A DNA stretch of 64,000 bases from Isoetes taiwanensis. Taxonomy: Eukaryota > Streptophyta > Lycopodiopsida > Isoetales > Isoetaceae. Below the pieces are notes generated by a model that saw only the letters and a program-made list of their open reading frames with translations, was not told the DNA's origin and did no database searches. Below, piece after piece: positions 1-10,599 of the stretch. Positions within the stretch are counted from its first letter, which is position 1. Every line of letters starts with the position of its first letter. Where the stretch lies: the NCBI GenBank assembly GCA_021234155.1, contig JAJEKV010000062.1:5268497-5332496 (forward strand), given 5' to 3'. The position numbers and the translations under genes are program-made.

Positions 1-254
1 AGGCTTGTACTGCATGGCAAGAAAAGAAGGAAATTAAATTGTTTGAAATGACCAGGAGCATAGCTACACAATCGCAAATGCTCGGGACGATATTAGGAAA
101 AAGTATATGACAACAACCCAGCAGACATGAACGGAGTCCAATTTATAACGAAAGATTGCATAGCATAAACAAGAATATTATTTTGCTAGTCACAAATCTT
201 AGTACAAGAAGAAAGGACCAAAATCAGGATAGAAGAACCTAGAAGCTAAGAAGC

Positions 255-1262
255 TATTTTGATCCCTGATCCTTCATGCTCGTGAAATGTTCTACCTGTG
301 CTCCATTTGTTTTCAGCTTCGGAAATTATTCATCATAAAACTCATGAACTTATTCATTTATCTCTATCAAAGGCCTTGATGGTCTTGGCTCTGCATTTGG
401 CTCTGCATAAAGTCCTAAATTGTATATGCAACCATTTTGCAGTATCTGCATGGGTTTTTCCGCGAGCACATAGCAAGATGCATTTGAATCTACATGCATT
501 GAGTGATGAAGGCATTTAAATCTTGATTCAACTGCTCCATATGTCTTATAGGTACCTAACAAGGCTCTCCATGCCGCTTTGGATGGAGGACATGATGGAC
601 TTTGATGGGATTCCTCTGCCTCGCATATGTTTCTAGATCGTGCAAGAAGATCAATCCTACAAGTATGGTGATCCAATCTCAAGTATAGTGATGCAATCTC
701 AGGTATGCTAATAAAGGTGGTACTGTTTGGACTGGTACCTTGAAGCTGCATTTGTTTAAAACAGTTCAGGGCATGTCCATGTGCGTATGCAGCAATTATA
801 CAAGTCCATGAGACCACATGCCAATTATACAATTTTTTAATTAATAGATGAGCATCTTTAAGACAACCATATCTACTGTACATATTGACAAGTATTATCG
901 CAACGGAATCATGTAACCCAAAGTCTTTTGTTGGTGGCATATGTATGTACATATTTACCTAAAGCTAAGTTTGCATGACTGGCACACAACTCAAGAAGGT
1001 TCATGCCACTGACATTGTTTGGTTCCACACCTTCCAATTGCATTTTCTGAAATGCCTGGAGCAGTTTTCTATCATAATTATATTGGTTGTATGCTGATAT
1101 CATGACTGTATAGGATATGACATCATGCCTAAGCAGGGTATTGAACACCATTTCAGCTTCCTTCAAACATGCACATTTCCCGTCAGCTATGAAAGCCTAT
1201 TTATCACATGCATCTAGTATGCCAATAAAAGTTACTTTATCAAAGACCAAACCATCTAGACA
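255..1262 (-). pseudogene. PPR (pentatricopeptide repeat, E-class) gene relic
   Basis: Read on the minus strand from about 1262 downwards, the translation gives PPR-type helices: a piece containing DKVTFIGILDAC, then CLKEAEMVFNTLLRHDVISY, QLEGVEPNN, LGKYVHTYATNK, LVNMYSRYGCLKDA and a region like the E motif (AWRALLGTYKTYGAVE). An E/E+-like tail, IEINE then VHEFYDE, follows. Such proteins normally bind organellar RNA and help edit or process it. This copy is broken. A TAG follows ILDACDK near 1190, the frame shifts near 915-930 (between TNKRLW and LHDSVAI), and more stops follow IEINE. No start codon or targeting peptide is visible, so the 5' part is missing. The family call is firm from repeat spacing and wording. 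Pseudogene status is firm unless the sequence has errors. Confidence 0.82.
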
Positions 1263-1488
1263 TATATGATAAAATATTAAAGATCACTATCTACATGCCC
1301 ATGTTGAGCACATATTCTAATCATGGTATTCCAAGAAACTTTATTTCACTGGGGAATGCAATTAAAACAAGGTGCTGCGCACGGAGGGTTGCCCTACGGT
1401 GGCCCGAGAATGTGTTTTCATGTTTCTTGTTGTCGTTTCGTTTTCATGGTTCTTATTGGGTCATTTTATGTGTCGGGGCTTATTAATG

Positions 1489-1735
1489 TTCACACGGGGG
1501 GTGACTCCGGGCAACGAGAGCTGTTGGATAGGCATATTCACCCCTTATTCCTTAATCTACACCGTACGTAAAGTTCCTCGTTTGTGGGGTATGCAAGTAC
1601 AAGATTTGCTATACTGTATAACAACATTCACAAAATACTATAAGGTTTCAAGCGGAATACTATATGGTGTTGATTTCGTACGTGCAAAATACAAATACGA
1701 GGGCTCTCGCTGCCCTACGTCACCCCCCGTGTGAA
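1489..1735. mobile_element. Short TIR element (MITE-like), 247 bp
   Basis: The left end at 1489-1522 starts TTCACACGGGGGGTGAC. The right end at 1701-1735 is its inverted counterpart, with the first 17 bases perfect and similarity extending to about 33 bases with a few mismatches. The interior carries no transposase. No target-site duplication is obvious (TATTAATG on the left, TATGCACC on the right), so the superfamily cannot be named. Confidence 0.6.
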
Positions 1736-1838
1736 TATGCACCCAAACCAAAGGGGGTTTAAGGGGGATTTTAATTTAAATGTGTTGGATTCAATGGTCT
1801 CAATGGTAGTTATGTGTTGGTTATTATACTAAAAAAAA

Positions 1839-1862
1839 TTTTGGGCCCTTCGGGCCCTAAAA
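1839..1862. repeat. GGGCCC-TTC-GGGCCC hairpin between A/T runs
   Basis: The sequence TTTTGGGCCC, TTC, GGGCCCTAAAA folds into a stem of about 10 bp with a 3-base loop. It is preceded by eight A residues and followed by an A run. It could be the tip of a small foldback element. No function can be assigned. Confidence 0.5.
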
Positions 1863-2432
1863 AAAACAAGCAGACGTAAGAATATTAATTAATGTTAATG
1901 GTTGTTATGTGTTGGTTGTTATGTGTTGGTTATGACATAAGAATATATCAATGTTGTACTATAATTACATTTCTAAGGTTTCCAATTGCATCAAATTAGG
2001 AAAGGATGGTGGTTGGGCCATATTTAAAACCTCATAAAACTTGGATAACCACCATATTCAATACCATATTGCAACGTATGAACATCAGAATTTCAAGTGC
2101 AACTATTGTGTAACAAAAGTACCAAGATGATTGCATCATTCCACACTAAGAATACTATCCCCAATATGAAGTAATATCGCAAGATATTTGCAATGAGAAA
2201 CAAATTCTATAATCCACATTCCACGTTGCGCAAAATGTTCGTATGGAGTTGGAGTTGTTCATATGGAGTCATCTTGTGAGAAAAGGATAAATGGACATGA
2301 CATCTGGATAAAGGACTCGACATCAGTTTCACCACTTTGGTACAAATCCAAGGTTAATGCTAGACTACATCTTTTTTTATTAAGAGGAGGGTTATATGGA
2401 GTTCTTTCCTCTACATCTGCATCTGCATAAAA

Positions 2433-2556
2433 GATTTTAAAGCTCACCACAAGTTGAAGCATATGCATATATAACTAGCAAAAGTATTCCCACGGATTTT
2501 AAAGCTCACCACAAGTTGAAGCATATGCATATATAACTAGCAAAAGTATTCCCACG
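2433..2556. repeat. Tandem duplication, 62 bp x 2
   Basis: The block starting GATTTTAAAGCTCACCAC at 2433 is repeated immediately at 2495, with period 62 and essentially no divergence. The identity implies a recent duplication by slippage or unequal exchange. The block contains ATGCATAT runs. Confidence 0.9.
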
Positions 2557-2990
2557 GGCTTTGATCAACAAATGCACTTGTCTCGACCTTCCACGTAAAG
2601 ATAAATAGGTTGCGCAAATCAGTAGAACTTTAAGGTGGATGATTACATAATTCTCAAACATGATTTGCGTAAGCAACAATCTTAGTTTCCTATGCAATGC
2701 AAAATAAATTGAACCTGCAAATAAATTATGGAACGGCCTTGTCCAAAACCAACAGATGTGAAGATGCCCTCGTTTGAAGCAACAAATGAATCTGCCAAAA
2801 TCTGCCGAGCTTGAGAAGTGTTGTCGAAAGTGGTTTGCCAAAGCTCCGCACCCCAAGCTATCATCTGGAGTACATTCCAATGCTTTCCCAGTTGGCATCT
2901 CTAGACATCAACTCTGAATAATTTCATCAGCTTCATCGTTTCTTACATGTAAATAAATGAACGGAAACACCCTTCTTCTAGAATAGAATA

Positions 2991-3180
2991 GATAAGCAAT
3001 TACAACCACGAAATCCTCTTCTCTGCCTTCTGTGTAAAACCAAAAATAAAAATACCTTTGTTCTTCTTCTTTAAGCAATTTCAACGGATAAGCAATTACA
3101 ACCACGGAATCCTCTTCTCTGCGTTCTGTGTAAAACCAAAAGAAAAAATATCTTTGTTCTTTAAGCATTTTAGATGCATA
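2991..3180. repeat. Tandem duplication, about 96 bp x 2
   Basis: GATAAGCAATTACAACCACG begins at 2991 and again at 3087. Both copies continue through CTTCTCTGC-TTCTGTGTAAAACC with few differences. It is noncoding. Confidence 0.85.
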
Positions 3181-3810
3181 AACTGCAACGGACTGTAAAC
3201 ATCTGCAGTTTTGAGCCAGATAAAGTAGCCCCCGATTTCATACAAAACCATGCTGGTCCTTGGCTTGCATGAACATCTAATACAACGGAACAGGGTTTGA
3301 AATGCAAGGGGGCTAAAAAGGCTGTAGATGGGCGATTCCTGAGCTAGTAATAATGTGAGATACACTCTACCTGCTGTTACGCCAGAGCCCATCCCCTGTT
3401 CCGAGAAAAATGCTATCCCCTGTTACTCCGCCATGTCTATCCGAGAAAAATGCTTCCTGAAGCTCGGAAAGGAGGTGTTGGGGAGCCGTATCTGCTCCAG
3501 AATATGAGAGCAGAGAAGTCGATTCCAGAAGAGAGACCATATGCCTCGAACCCTAAAATATGCCCTTTCGACTCCTGCATGCAAAGGGAGGGTTGTACAT
3601 ATATTTTTCTTGTACATCTCGACAAATACATGGGTGCTAACCATTAAAAAAGAGCAAAAAATCAATGCAGCATGTATGCGCACTCTAGAAATACTTATTA
3701 GTACACTCCATCAGATACATTCACCAAATCATAGCAAAACCATAGGAAAAAACAGTATAAAAATACAAAAGAAACCCCCTGTTATTATGCTACATATTGG
3801 TTTGAACGTG

Positions 3811-3841
3811 GGGTTTTGTTTTGTGTTGTTTTGTTTTGTTT
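3811..3841 (+). repeat. TTTTG microsatellite
   Basis: Imperfect repeats of GTTTT/TTTTG run over about 30 bases. This is a simple sequence repeat with no evident gene context. Confidence 0.85.
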
Positions 3842-5570
3842 ATGAATTGTACATGGACCAAGAAGAGGCTTGCAAAGCTCAGTACCTAGACCAATTAGGA
3901 TTGACGTGATTATGATCTTTGTCTAAAACATATTAGCCATTTATGATGCTTTTTGTAGTTATATTAGTAATGGAAATTGTACAGGGCCAGGGCCTGTATG
4001 AATACATGCTTTTATTTTCTTAGTGAATGCATACAAATATTAAGAATAGAGTACCCAATGGTACAAAAGGACCAATTCGTGCTTTGGTAATATAACAATC
4101 CCATTTCGAATATGTGTGTTTAAGTGCCTTGATGATGTAGTAATCCCATTTCTAATATGCACGTTTAACTTGGTTGGTGTCAGTTAATTTTGGTTCGGCA
4201 TAGTGGTGAACCATTCTTAATCGAGTCCTCATATTTTCTTGCATCCTCGCGACCATATACATATTCCTATGTCCTATTTCTTGATTCTTCTTCTCGAGTA
4301 TTTAAAGTTCTATATTATAGATCTCTCATATATTGTTGTGCTCCATATAGACTCTTGATTCTTCTTTTCGAGTATTTCGAGTTCCACATTATTATGGCTT
4401 TCCCATATTTTGCTTGTAGGTCGTGGTATGAATGGACCAGAAAATGAATTATGTCTCAATAGCAATAAAGAGTTCAGGCATGCCAACATCCTAGGGAACA
4501 TAACATGCCATTTACAGACCTTGTGGCTCTCAATACCACTAACCCATAGACTTCCATAGACTCTGCCTCGATCTCCAACGATCCATTTATCTCTCCAACG
4601 ATCCACTTACCACTTGCCTTCTTTCGCAGAGCCAAATTCAAATGCTTATGACTTACTATATTGGAGGTTAGGAATGTGTGGTTACATGGCCCAATTATGG
4701 CGCAACTCTAGAGATTCTTGTAGGTAGGGATTGTAAGAAATCTAAAGGAATATATAAGAATCTAATAAAATAATCTTGAAGAGAAAGTCGACTACAGAAT
4801 TTAAATGAATCTTGAAGAATCTATAGGGATCCTGGAGAGCCTAATGCAACATTTAAAAAATCTAAAGAAATCTTGAGGCAATCTCAAGAGATTGAAATGA
4901 ATCTTAAAGGAAATCTTAACCTTTATACCATTTTCTCTTCACCACCAGACCTCTTTCACATCATTTGGAACCGACACTAATTTTGCCCTTGCAACAACTT
5001 TATATAAATATGGTTATGAAACATTTGAAAAATCCAATCAAGTGTTTAGGAAAGCATGCAAGTCTGAATTTATTTTAGATACAAACTATATTGAAAGTAG
5101 CTTTGCAATTTGAGGAGAACTTGGAACTAACAGCTCAAGAGTCTAGAGTCTTGCCCAACAACAACCAAAATGGTTGCATCCAACTGGCGGCAACGACAAA
5201 ACTCAGACTTCTTATGACATTCAATTACGATATATTCATGACGACACGATATAAGAGAATCCCAGTGTGAAATTGACCATGCACATTGCATGGATCCTCA
5301 TTTAAATGCGGCCTTGAACATACCACGTGAAGGCATTATTTATTCAGTATATACCAATTGTTAGGTATGAAGCACTCATTTGTAACAAAGCCAATAAATC
5401 AGAACGGAATGTATCAACCCCCTTTCTCGTACAGTTATAAAGTTAAGATAGTGACAAAGATAAACGTCTTGAATGCATGAGGACCTAGAACATAAAGGCT
5501 ATCAACGTCTCACCCCACCCCACCCCACCTCAAGTTGCTTCTTGTATCAGTACAGTTCCTTTCCTGTATA

Positions 5571-5658
5571 CAACAATTTCATTATAGTTTCAATTCTGCT
5601 GTGTTAGGCATGCATCCTCGTGTAACACAGCAGAATTGAAACTATAATGAAATTGTTG
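5571..5658. repeat. Perfect 36-bp inverted repeat with 16-base loop
   Basis: The arm at 5571-5606 (starts CAACAATTTCATTATAG) is exactly complementary to the arm at 5623-5658, separated by a 16-base loop starting GGCATGCATCC. The transcript would form a perfect hairpin on either strand. The pairing is too perfect for most conserved plant microRNA precursors, so a recent foldback, MITE or young siRNA/miRNA locus is more likely. A stretch of repeated GCAGGTAAAA-like words follows at 5690-5780. Confidence 0.9.
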
Positions 5659-6632
5659 TTACGTGAAGCTTTGAGTAGGAGCAATTCTGCAAATCTGCAG
5701 GTAAAAAATAGTTAAAATGCTGGTAAAAGAGCAAGAATGCAGGTAAAAACTGCCAGAACTGCCGGAATGCAAGTAAACATTTGGCGCAAGAAGACCAGTA
5801 GCATTCGGGTTTAGTCCACGTGTCGGGATGGGATTCGCAGTCGGGGCAAAATTGCTTACCGAAACTTTACGTTGTGGTGAAATGATAGTATGCCTAAACT
5901 AGAGAAAACCAGTTTTTGTCTAGATGCTAGCTGACAAATAAAGATCATACTAGATGAGGTCAAAATACCATAAATGGTTAAACACATCTAACTTTTATTT
6001 ATTTTAAGGACGTCAGTCTTGGAAACCCAATACATGCCCATTACCTTTGCTCTTAGCAACCTATCTTAAAGAAAAAATACTTGGCAATTGCCTTGTCCCA
6101 TCAAGTATGCAAAACCGAAAGAGAGATTGGAACAGAACATCAATGAATTAGACAACAGGAAGGAACACTGTTAAAAGAAATTTGTCCCTTCAGGTAAGTT
6201 TGTTGGTCTCCCTGGCTTGATGGCAAAGCAGATGGACCCCCTGGTATTATTTGTTGCAGGCCAAGTCATATTGGCAAAACAGTCCCAATGAATCTAAAAT
6301 AAACACGCCTACTAATGGCCCTACAAGGTGGAAAACATGTAACATTCAGACATTGGGAAACATGACATTTGTCATTTACCAGGGGCCAAAATATCGAGTT
6401 GTCATCTCCGAAGGCCGCTGCTACAGAGCTCTAGTAACTCTGTCTTTCTCAGCATAAACAACGAGGGTAATCTACAACTAGGTTCTTGTTATCCAAAAAT
6501 TCCAGCAAAGCAAGAACCTAAAATCCCTTTATCGGCAGAGAAAACAATAATTGAGTTTAGTTCTACACTTTCAAAGAAAGAAATAGCATCAAAACAGAGT
6601 GATCTTGCCTGGGAAGGAAATGAACCTATTGA

Positions 6633-8690
6633 TTATGGGAAGAAGAGGGAGAGAGAGAGAACCTTCTCACAGACATATACATAGTGCAAATCAGGATCAT
6701 CCAGAGCAACAAACGAACCCAATGTAGTCCCACCATTCATAAGGATGGGTTATGAAAGAATTCTAGAGCAACTCTCCAAGGCCCTCGAAGAGTTTGGTCT
6801 AGCTGAAATGCAGTAGAAGAATGTGAAAATAAGAGCAGCCAACGGCTAAGAATAGATGATAGATGGTGAGTATCTTTCATTACTAGCAAGTAGATTAGTC
6901 TGAGATTTACGTATGATATACAGGAGTACCCTCCAGCCTAGTCCAGGTCCTTCCAAATGAGGCATTCTAATCCTTGGATCACCATAGGTAACCTATACAG
7001 AAAGGACCAAAATCAATGATTTAGGATTTTGCACATTTTCTTATAATAAGTATGCAACAGTACAGTGGCTGCAAAGAACCCTTTGTATCCTATTTGAATA
7101 AAGTGGGAAGACAAATTCTGAGATGAAAGATACCAGCATATATATGCCCCCGGGTTTCAGGATCCTGACAATAAACAAGAATTGACGATGCTGAAGTCTG
7201 GTACTCGAGTATGTAAGTTCAAAATTCATAAAACACTTGGATTGCTCGCACCTGAAGACTTCCTGAAGCATTTGATATGCGCTTTGAAGTGCATTGGCTC
7301 CACACTACAGGTTCAAACACAACTTATCCAGCATGTTCAGTTGATGAAAGTACTTAAAATTCACTATTGCAGTGTTCTATTACCAAATGCGCAGAGCTTT
7401 CAATCTAAATGGACTAGCATTTGGCAAGGAAATGGAGATTAATACTCACCATTAAAGAATCCAGCAAACCTGATCATTGTCCAATCAAGCCCATGACAAG
7501 ACCAGACAACAAATTGGTGACTGTAATTAATATTGATATGATAGTCTTGTTAGAGACAGGATAAAGTAGATGGTAGTTATGTCTTACCTTTATCAAATAC
7601 GGCATCAAATGTATCGTCCTGGAAAGCATACATATTGCGGGCATCCATGTTTATATCTAATATGAACCATAGAAGTAATTATAATGAATGAAATGGTATG
7701 CATGACACTCACAATATTTAACAATGCGCCTTGTTAGCAGGATGATAATGCCAGGCTTCAAGAATTGACGTAACAAGGAGACATGCATATTGCCACATTA
7801 TATCTCTAGAGTATTATGTTTAGTTTGTGTAGAATTCTACCAATAAGCATTTCATCTATATATATATATGCATGTTCAACAAGCATCCATCAGGAACCAT
7901 ACATCCATGTGTAAACTAAATAGCTCAGAACATACAAGTAAGCTGTGGAAGTGCACGGTACTTCCTTTGCATTGCATCAATTACGACCGGCGAGATATCG
8001 ATGTTCACAATTTCCTCATAACCATCCTTCACCATGTCTTCTGAGATAACTGCACAAATATCAAATGCATCAAGTATACTGATGTTACAAACTGTGGAAA
8101 GGAAAGTTAAACTGCATTTAACTTGTAGAGAGAGGCATGCATAATGGATGGCAAAGAACGTTTCATATTTGGATGCAACATCATTTAAGAGCTTATATGT
8201 TATTTGCATATGTAGTTGTTATACAGACAAAACGGACTATATGCCCCTGTCAAACGAGCTCTGCGAACATTTCTGACTTCTTGAGCCTTTCCAGGGAAAT
8301 GTCTTTAGAGACGCTCTATTTAACTATCTCAGAAAATCATTGACATCTAACACTCTGATTGTCCTCAGTGGATTTAGGATTACACGATTGTATCAATTCA
8401 ACCTTTGAACAAATGTGAATAAACAACGTGATCGTCCTAGGTTATATCTTTTATTTAGTTTGATCGGAAAAGTTATCTCGTTATTAACCGTTCAAAGACA
8501 ACAAATCTAGTGAAGAAACATACAGACCTGCATTTCCACAACCAGCCATGAGGACTCTGGCAGCTCGAAGTATATGTTTATGCACAAGATGAACCAAGTC
8601 GGAGTAACGCTGGTACCAGTCGAAGGATCCGACGTCTTGAGCATACCTGGTGTTCCAATAATCCGCATCTCCATATGCATGTTGCTGCAT
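6633..8690 (-). CDS. SAM-dependent methyltransferase, EEF1AKMT4/METTL13-like, 8 exons, premature TAA
   Basis: Seven-beta-strand (class I) methyltransferase of the family that methylates lysine of elongation factor 1A in animals; the plant substrate is inferred. Minus-strand exons joined by GT/AG sites in consistent phase: 8528-8690, 7936-8049, 7588-7656, 7450-7469, 7252-7304, 7134-7164, 6911-6992, and a last exon from 6802. Visible motifs are YGDADYW near the start, the SAM-binding VLMAGCGNA, the acidic loop IVNIDIS, MDARNMYAF, FDAVFDKGLLDSLM, ILKPGGIYML and TYGDPRIRMPHL. The start ATG at 8690 is the first methionine before YGDADYW. In the last exon an in-frame TAA at 6750-6752 ends the model at 194 residues. 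The same frame continues beyond it with conserved-looking coding (ALDDPDLHYVYVCEK) to a TAA at 6633-6635, giving about 233 residues, close to the family's usual 230-260. The gene is therefore truncated by 39 codons, or the stop is a sequence error. The 20- and 31-nt exons are unusually small. Confidence 0.85.
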
Positions 8691-8942
8691 CTGCCCGACC
8701 TCAGGTATATGATAGTGTCAAGTGAAGAATCATTTGTTTGGCTTCCGGCATTGCCCAGCCATTTGGAAAGGGAGGAAAGCTTGAAGACACCTTATTTCTG
8801 CTCCGATCCTTGCAATTGCGGACATAAATTCTGAAAGGAAAACCTTCGGTCTGCCCTGCCAGTTACTCGGTTCGAGCATCCTGGATCCAGAACGCAGGTG
8901 ACCGAGAGTTTACAGCGAATAGTAGGTTTGGAGCAGTCATCA

Positions 8943-8982
8943 GCATATCTTAGGTATATTCTAGCATATACCTAGGATATGC
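8943..8982. repeat. Hairpin, 17-bp arms
   Basis: GCATATCTTAGGTATAT (8943-8959) pairs with ATATACCTAGGATATGC (8966-8982) with one mismatch and a 6-base loop. It sits directly beside the tandem repeat that starts at 8984. Confidence 0.75.
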
Positions 8983-8983
8983 C

Positions 8984-9071
8984 ATAAACCCACATAAACA
9001 AGGGTTTGCCCCCCTAGGGGCAACCCAATAAACCCACATAAACAAGGGTTTGCCCCCCTAGGGGCAACCCA
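8984..9071. repeat. Tandem duplication, 44 bp x 2, with CCCCTAGGGG core
   Basis: ATAAACCCACATAAACAAGG starts at 8984 and again at 9028, with period exactly 44. Each unit contains the near-palindrome TTGCCCCCCTAGGGGCAA. The two copies are essentially identical. Confidence 0.88.
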
Positions 9072-9339
9072 AAAATGGTAGTTGCTGCCACTAGATCACC
9101 ATGCTTTCCATACGTATATTTAAGTGATCTCCCCAAGACTACATCCTGCTCATTATTTCTGATATAAGCATGCAATCACTTGCCCAAAGCTTGATTTTCT
9201 ACAGTCACACATATATCAAGAATGCTGACTATAGTTATCTTGTTTGGGAGCACTCCTTTGCTATCCATTTTGCTCCTTTCATCATTTGAAATATAACTAG
9301 AGCACTCCTTTGCTATCCATTTTGACCATATGCCAATAT

Positions 9340-9610
9340 TATAGCAGTCCACGAAATGACATTACGTTCTGGCATCTTGTTGAATAATGATTGAGCTTCT
9401 TCAATAGATCCACATTTGCCATGTTAAGAATGGCAATTTCTAAAACAATATCTGATTCCAATCTACAACCTAGAGTTCTAGCATGGATGCACTTTCCTTC
9501 TGTCAATTGCATGGTATTGCCACAAGCCTGGAGCAATGTTATATAAGTCACCCTGTTTGGGCTGCGTATGTGATTCCCCTTCCCATTTGCACATAGTCAC
9601 GAGATCAAAA
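9340..9610 (-). pseudogene. PPR gene fragment with 4-base deletion
   Basis: The minus strand reads SPNRVTYITLLQACGN, EGKCIHARTLGC, SDIVLEIAILNM, which is a classic PPR repeat followed by the start of the next. After AILNM the frame jumps. Another frame continues KCGSIEEAQSLFNKMPERN then VISWTA, which is the expected PPR continuation. The jump fits loss of four bases, collapsing an ATGTATG to ATG and removing the usual YG of MYGKCG. Nothing of the rest of the gene is seen nearby. It is a fragment, probably from the same expanded family as the relic near 1 kb. Confidence 0.8.
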
Positions 9611-10102
9611 CAAGCTAATCCGTCTGGAGTCTTGTCTCCAAGAGACAAGTTCTTGAACTAATCCGTTTAGGGACACAAATGTTAAAATAAAGTTGTGTCA
9701 GATACTTTTCCTTGCATTTCCATGCACTGTCGTAGGGCAAGCATCCATGCCCTCTATCCTTCTCATTGTATCATAGAGCAAGCAATCAACAACCATTCTT
9801 GACGAGCGACCAATAATGGAAAACTGATTGGATGGGCAAACGCGAAAGAACAAACCAAAAGTTTTGTATCGTGCTGGGCGGCTATCCACGGAACCTGGTC
9901 GCTAATTGAGATATAGCATAGGCAAGAACACAATTGATTTAAGAAAAACGAGAAAAAACTATATCTGTTGCCCTAAGAACAATCATGATGGCAGATAAAA
10001 AAAGGTTTGAAAAGTATGCAGATGTCTTCGTCATGTCGCGTTATCCAGCTTCCCCAAACCCTAGCAGCCGTTGAAGATTCTGGAAATCGATCCTAACACT
10101 AA

Positions 10103-10596
10103 GGGTCTATTCGCACCCATGGTTAAGTTAGTTAAGTTAACTTTTACCGTTAAGTTAAGTTAATACTAACGTTAAGTTAAGTTAATACTAACCGGGGATT
10201 GCCTTCACACCAAAGCTAGTTAAAAAATTTAGTTAGGCTAACTTAACGGAAAACCATTTCGCACTCGTTTAGTTAAAAAATTTGGTTAAAAATGACTTAA
10301 CTAGCTAACTAAATGCCTTCGAACAATTATAAGCACATTTAACTAAACTTAAAGTGACCTCTATGAGGTCAATTAAGTTTTAGTGCTAATTTTTAATTTA
10401 GTTAACTTTTAGTTAATTTTGTTAACTTAATTGAACACGATGCGAAGACAAGTTTAGTTAGTGTTTTTGGTTAAAAAAGTTAACTAAATTCTTAACTATA
10501 TTTCTTAACTATATGCTAACTTAACTAGTGGTGCGAATGTAAATTTAGTTAAAAACTATATTTTAACTTAACTTAACCGCAGGTGCGAATGTACCC
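10103..10596. mobile_element. Tourist/PIF-Harbinger-like MITE, 494 bp
   Basis: The left end GGGTCTATTCGCACCCATGG and the right end, whose complement starts GGGTACATTCGCACC, form terminal inverted repeats. Both continue inward into GTTAAGTTA-rich sequence. TAA trinucleotides flank both ends (10100-10102 and 10597-10599), the 3-bp target duplication expected of PIF/Harbinger elements. The interior is built from many GTTAA/TTAAC words and has no ORF, so the element is non-autonomous. Confidence 0.85.
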
Positions 10597-10599
10597 TAA

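Larger units (their letters stand above)
1263..5560. other. AT-rich intergenic stretch with small repeats
   Basis: No gene could be supported here. It holds a short inverted-terminal-repeat element (1489-1735), a hairpin (1839-1862), two tandem duplications (2433-2556 and 2991-3180) and a TTTTG microsatellite (3811-3841). An imperfect direct duplication lies near 4280-4400 (CTTGATTCTTCTT followed by a CGAGTATTT run). The minus strand at about 2690-2880 has an exon-like open stretch (ELWQTTFDNTSQARQI) followed by a GT. I could not connect it to other exons or name it. Confidence 0.5.

Noticed and set aside
298-519. Plus-strand ORF of 73 codons
   Set aside because: It starts at GTG, not ATG, and overlaps the antisense PPR relic.
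1372-1734. Plus-strand ORF of 120 codons
   Set aside because: It runs through the inverted-terminal-repeat element, starts at a non-ATG codon and has no family features.
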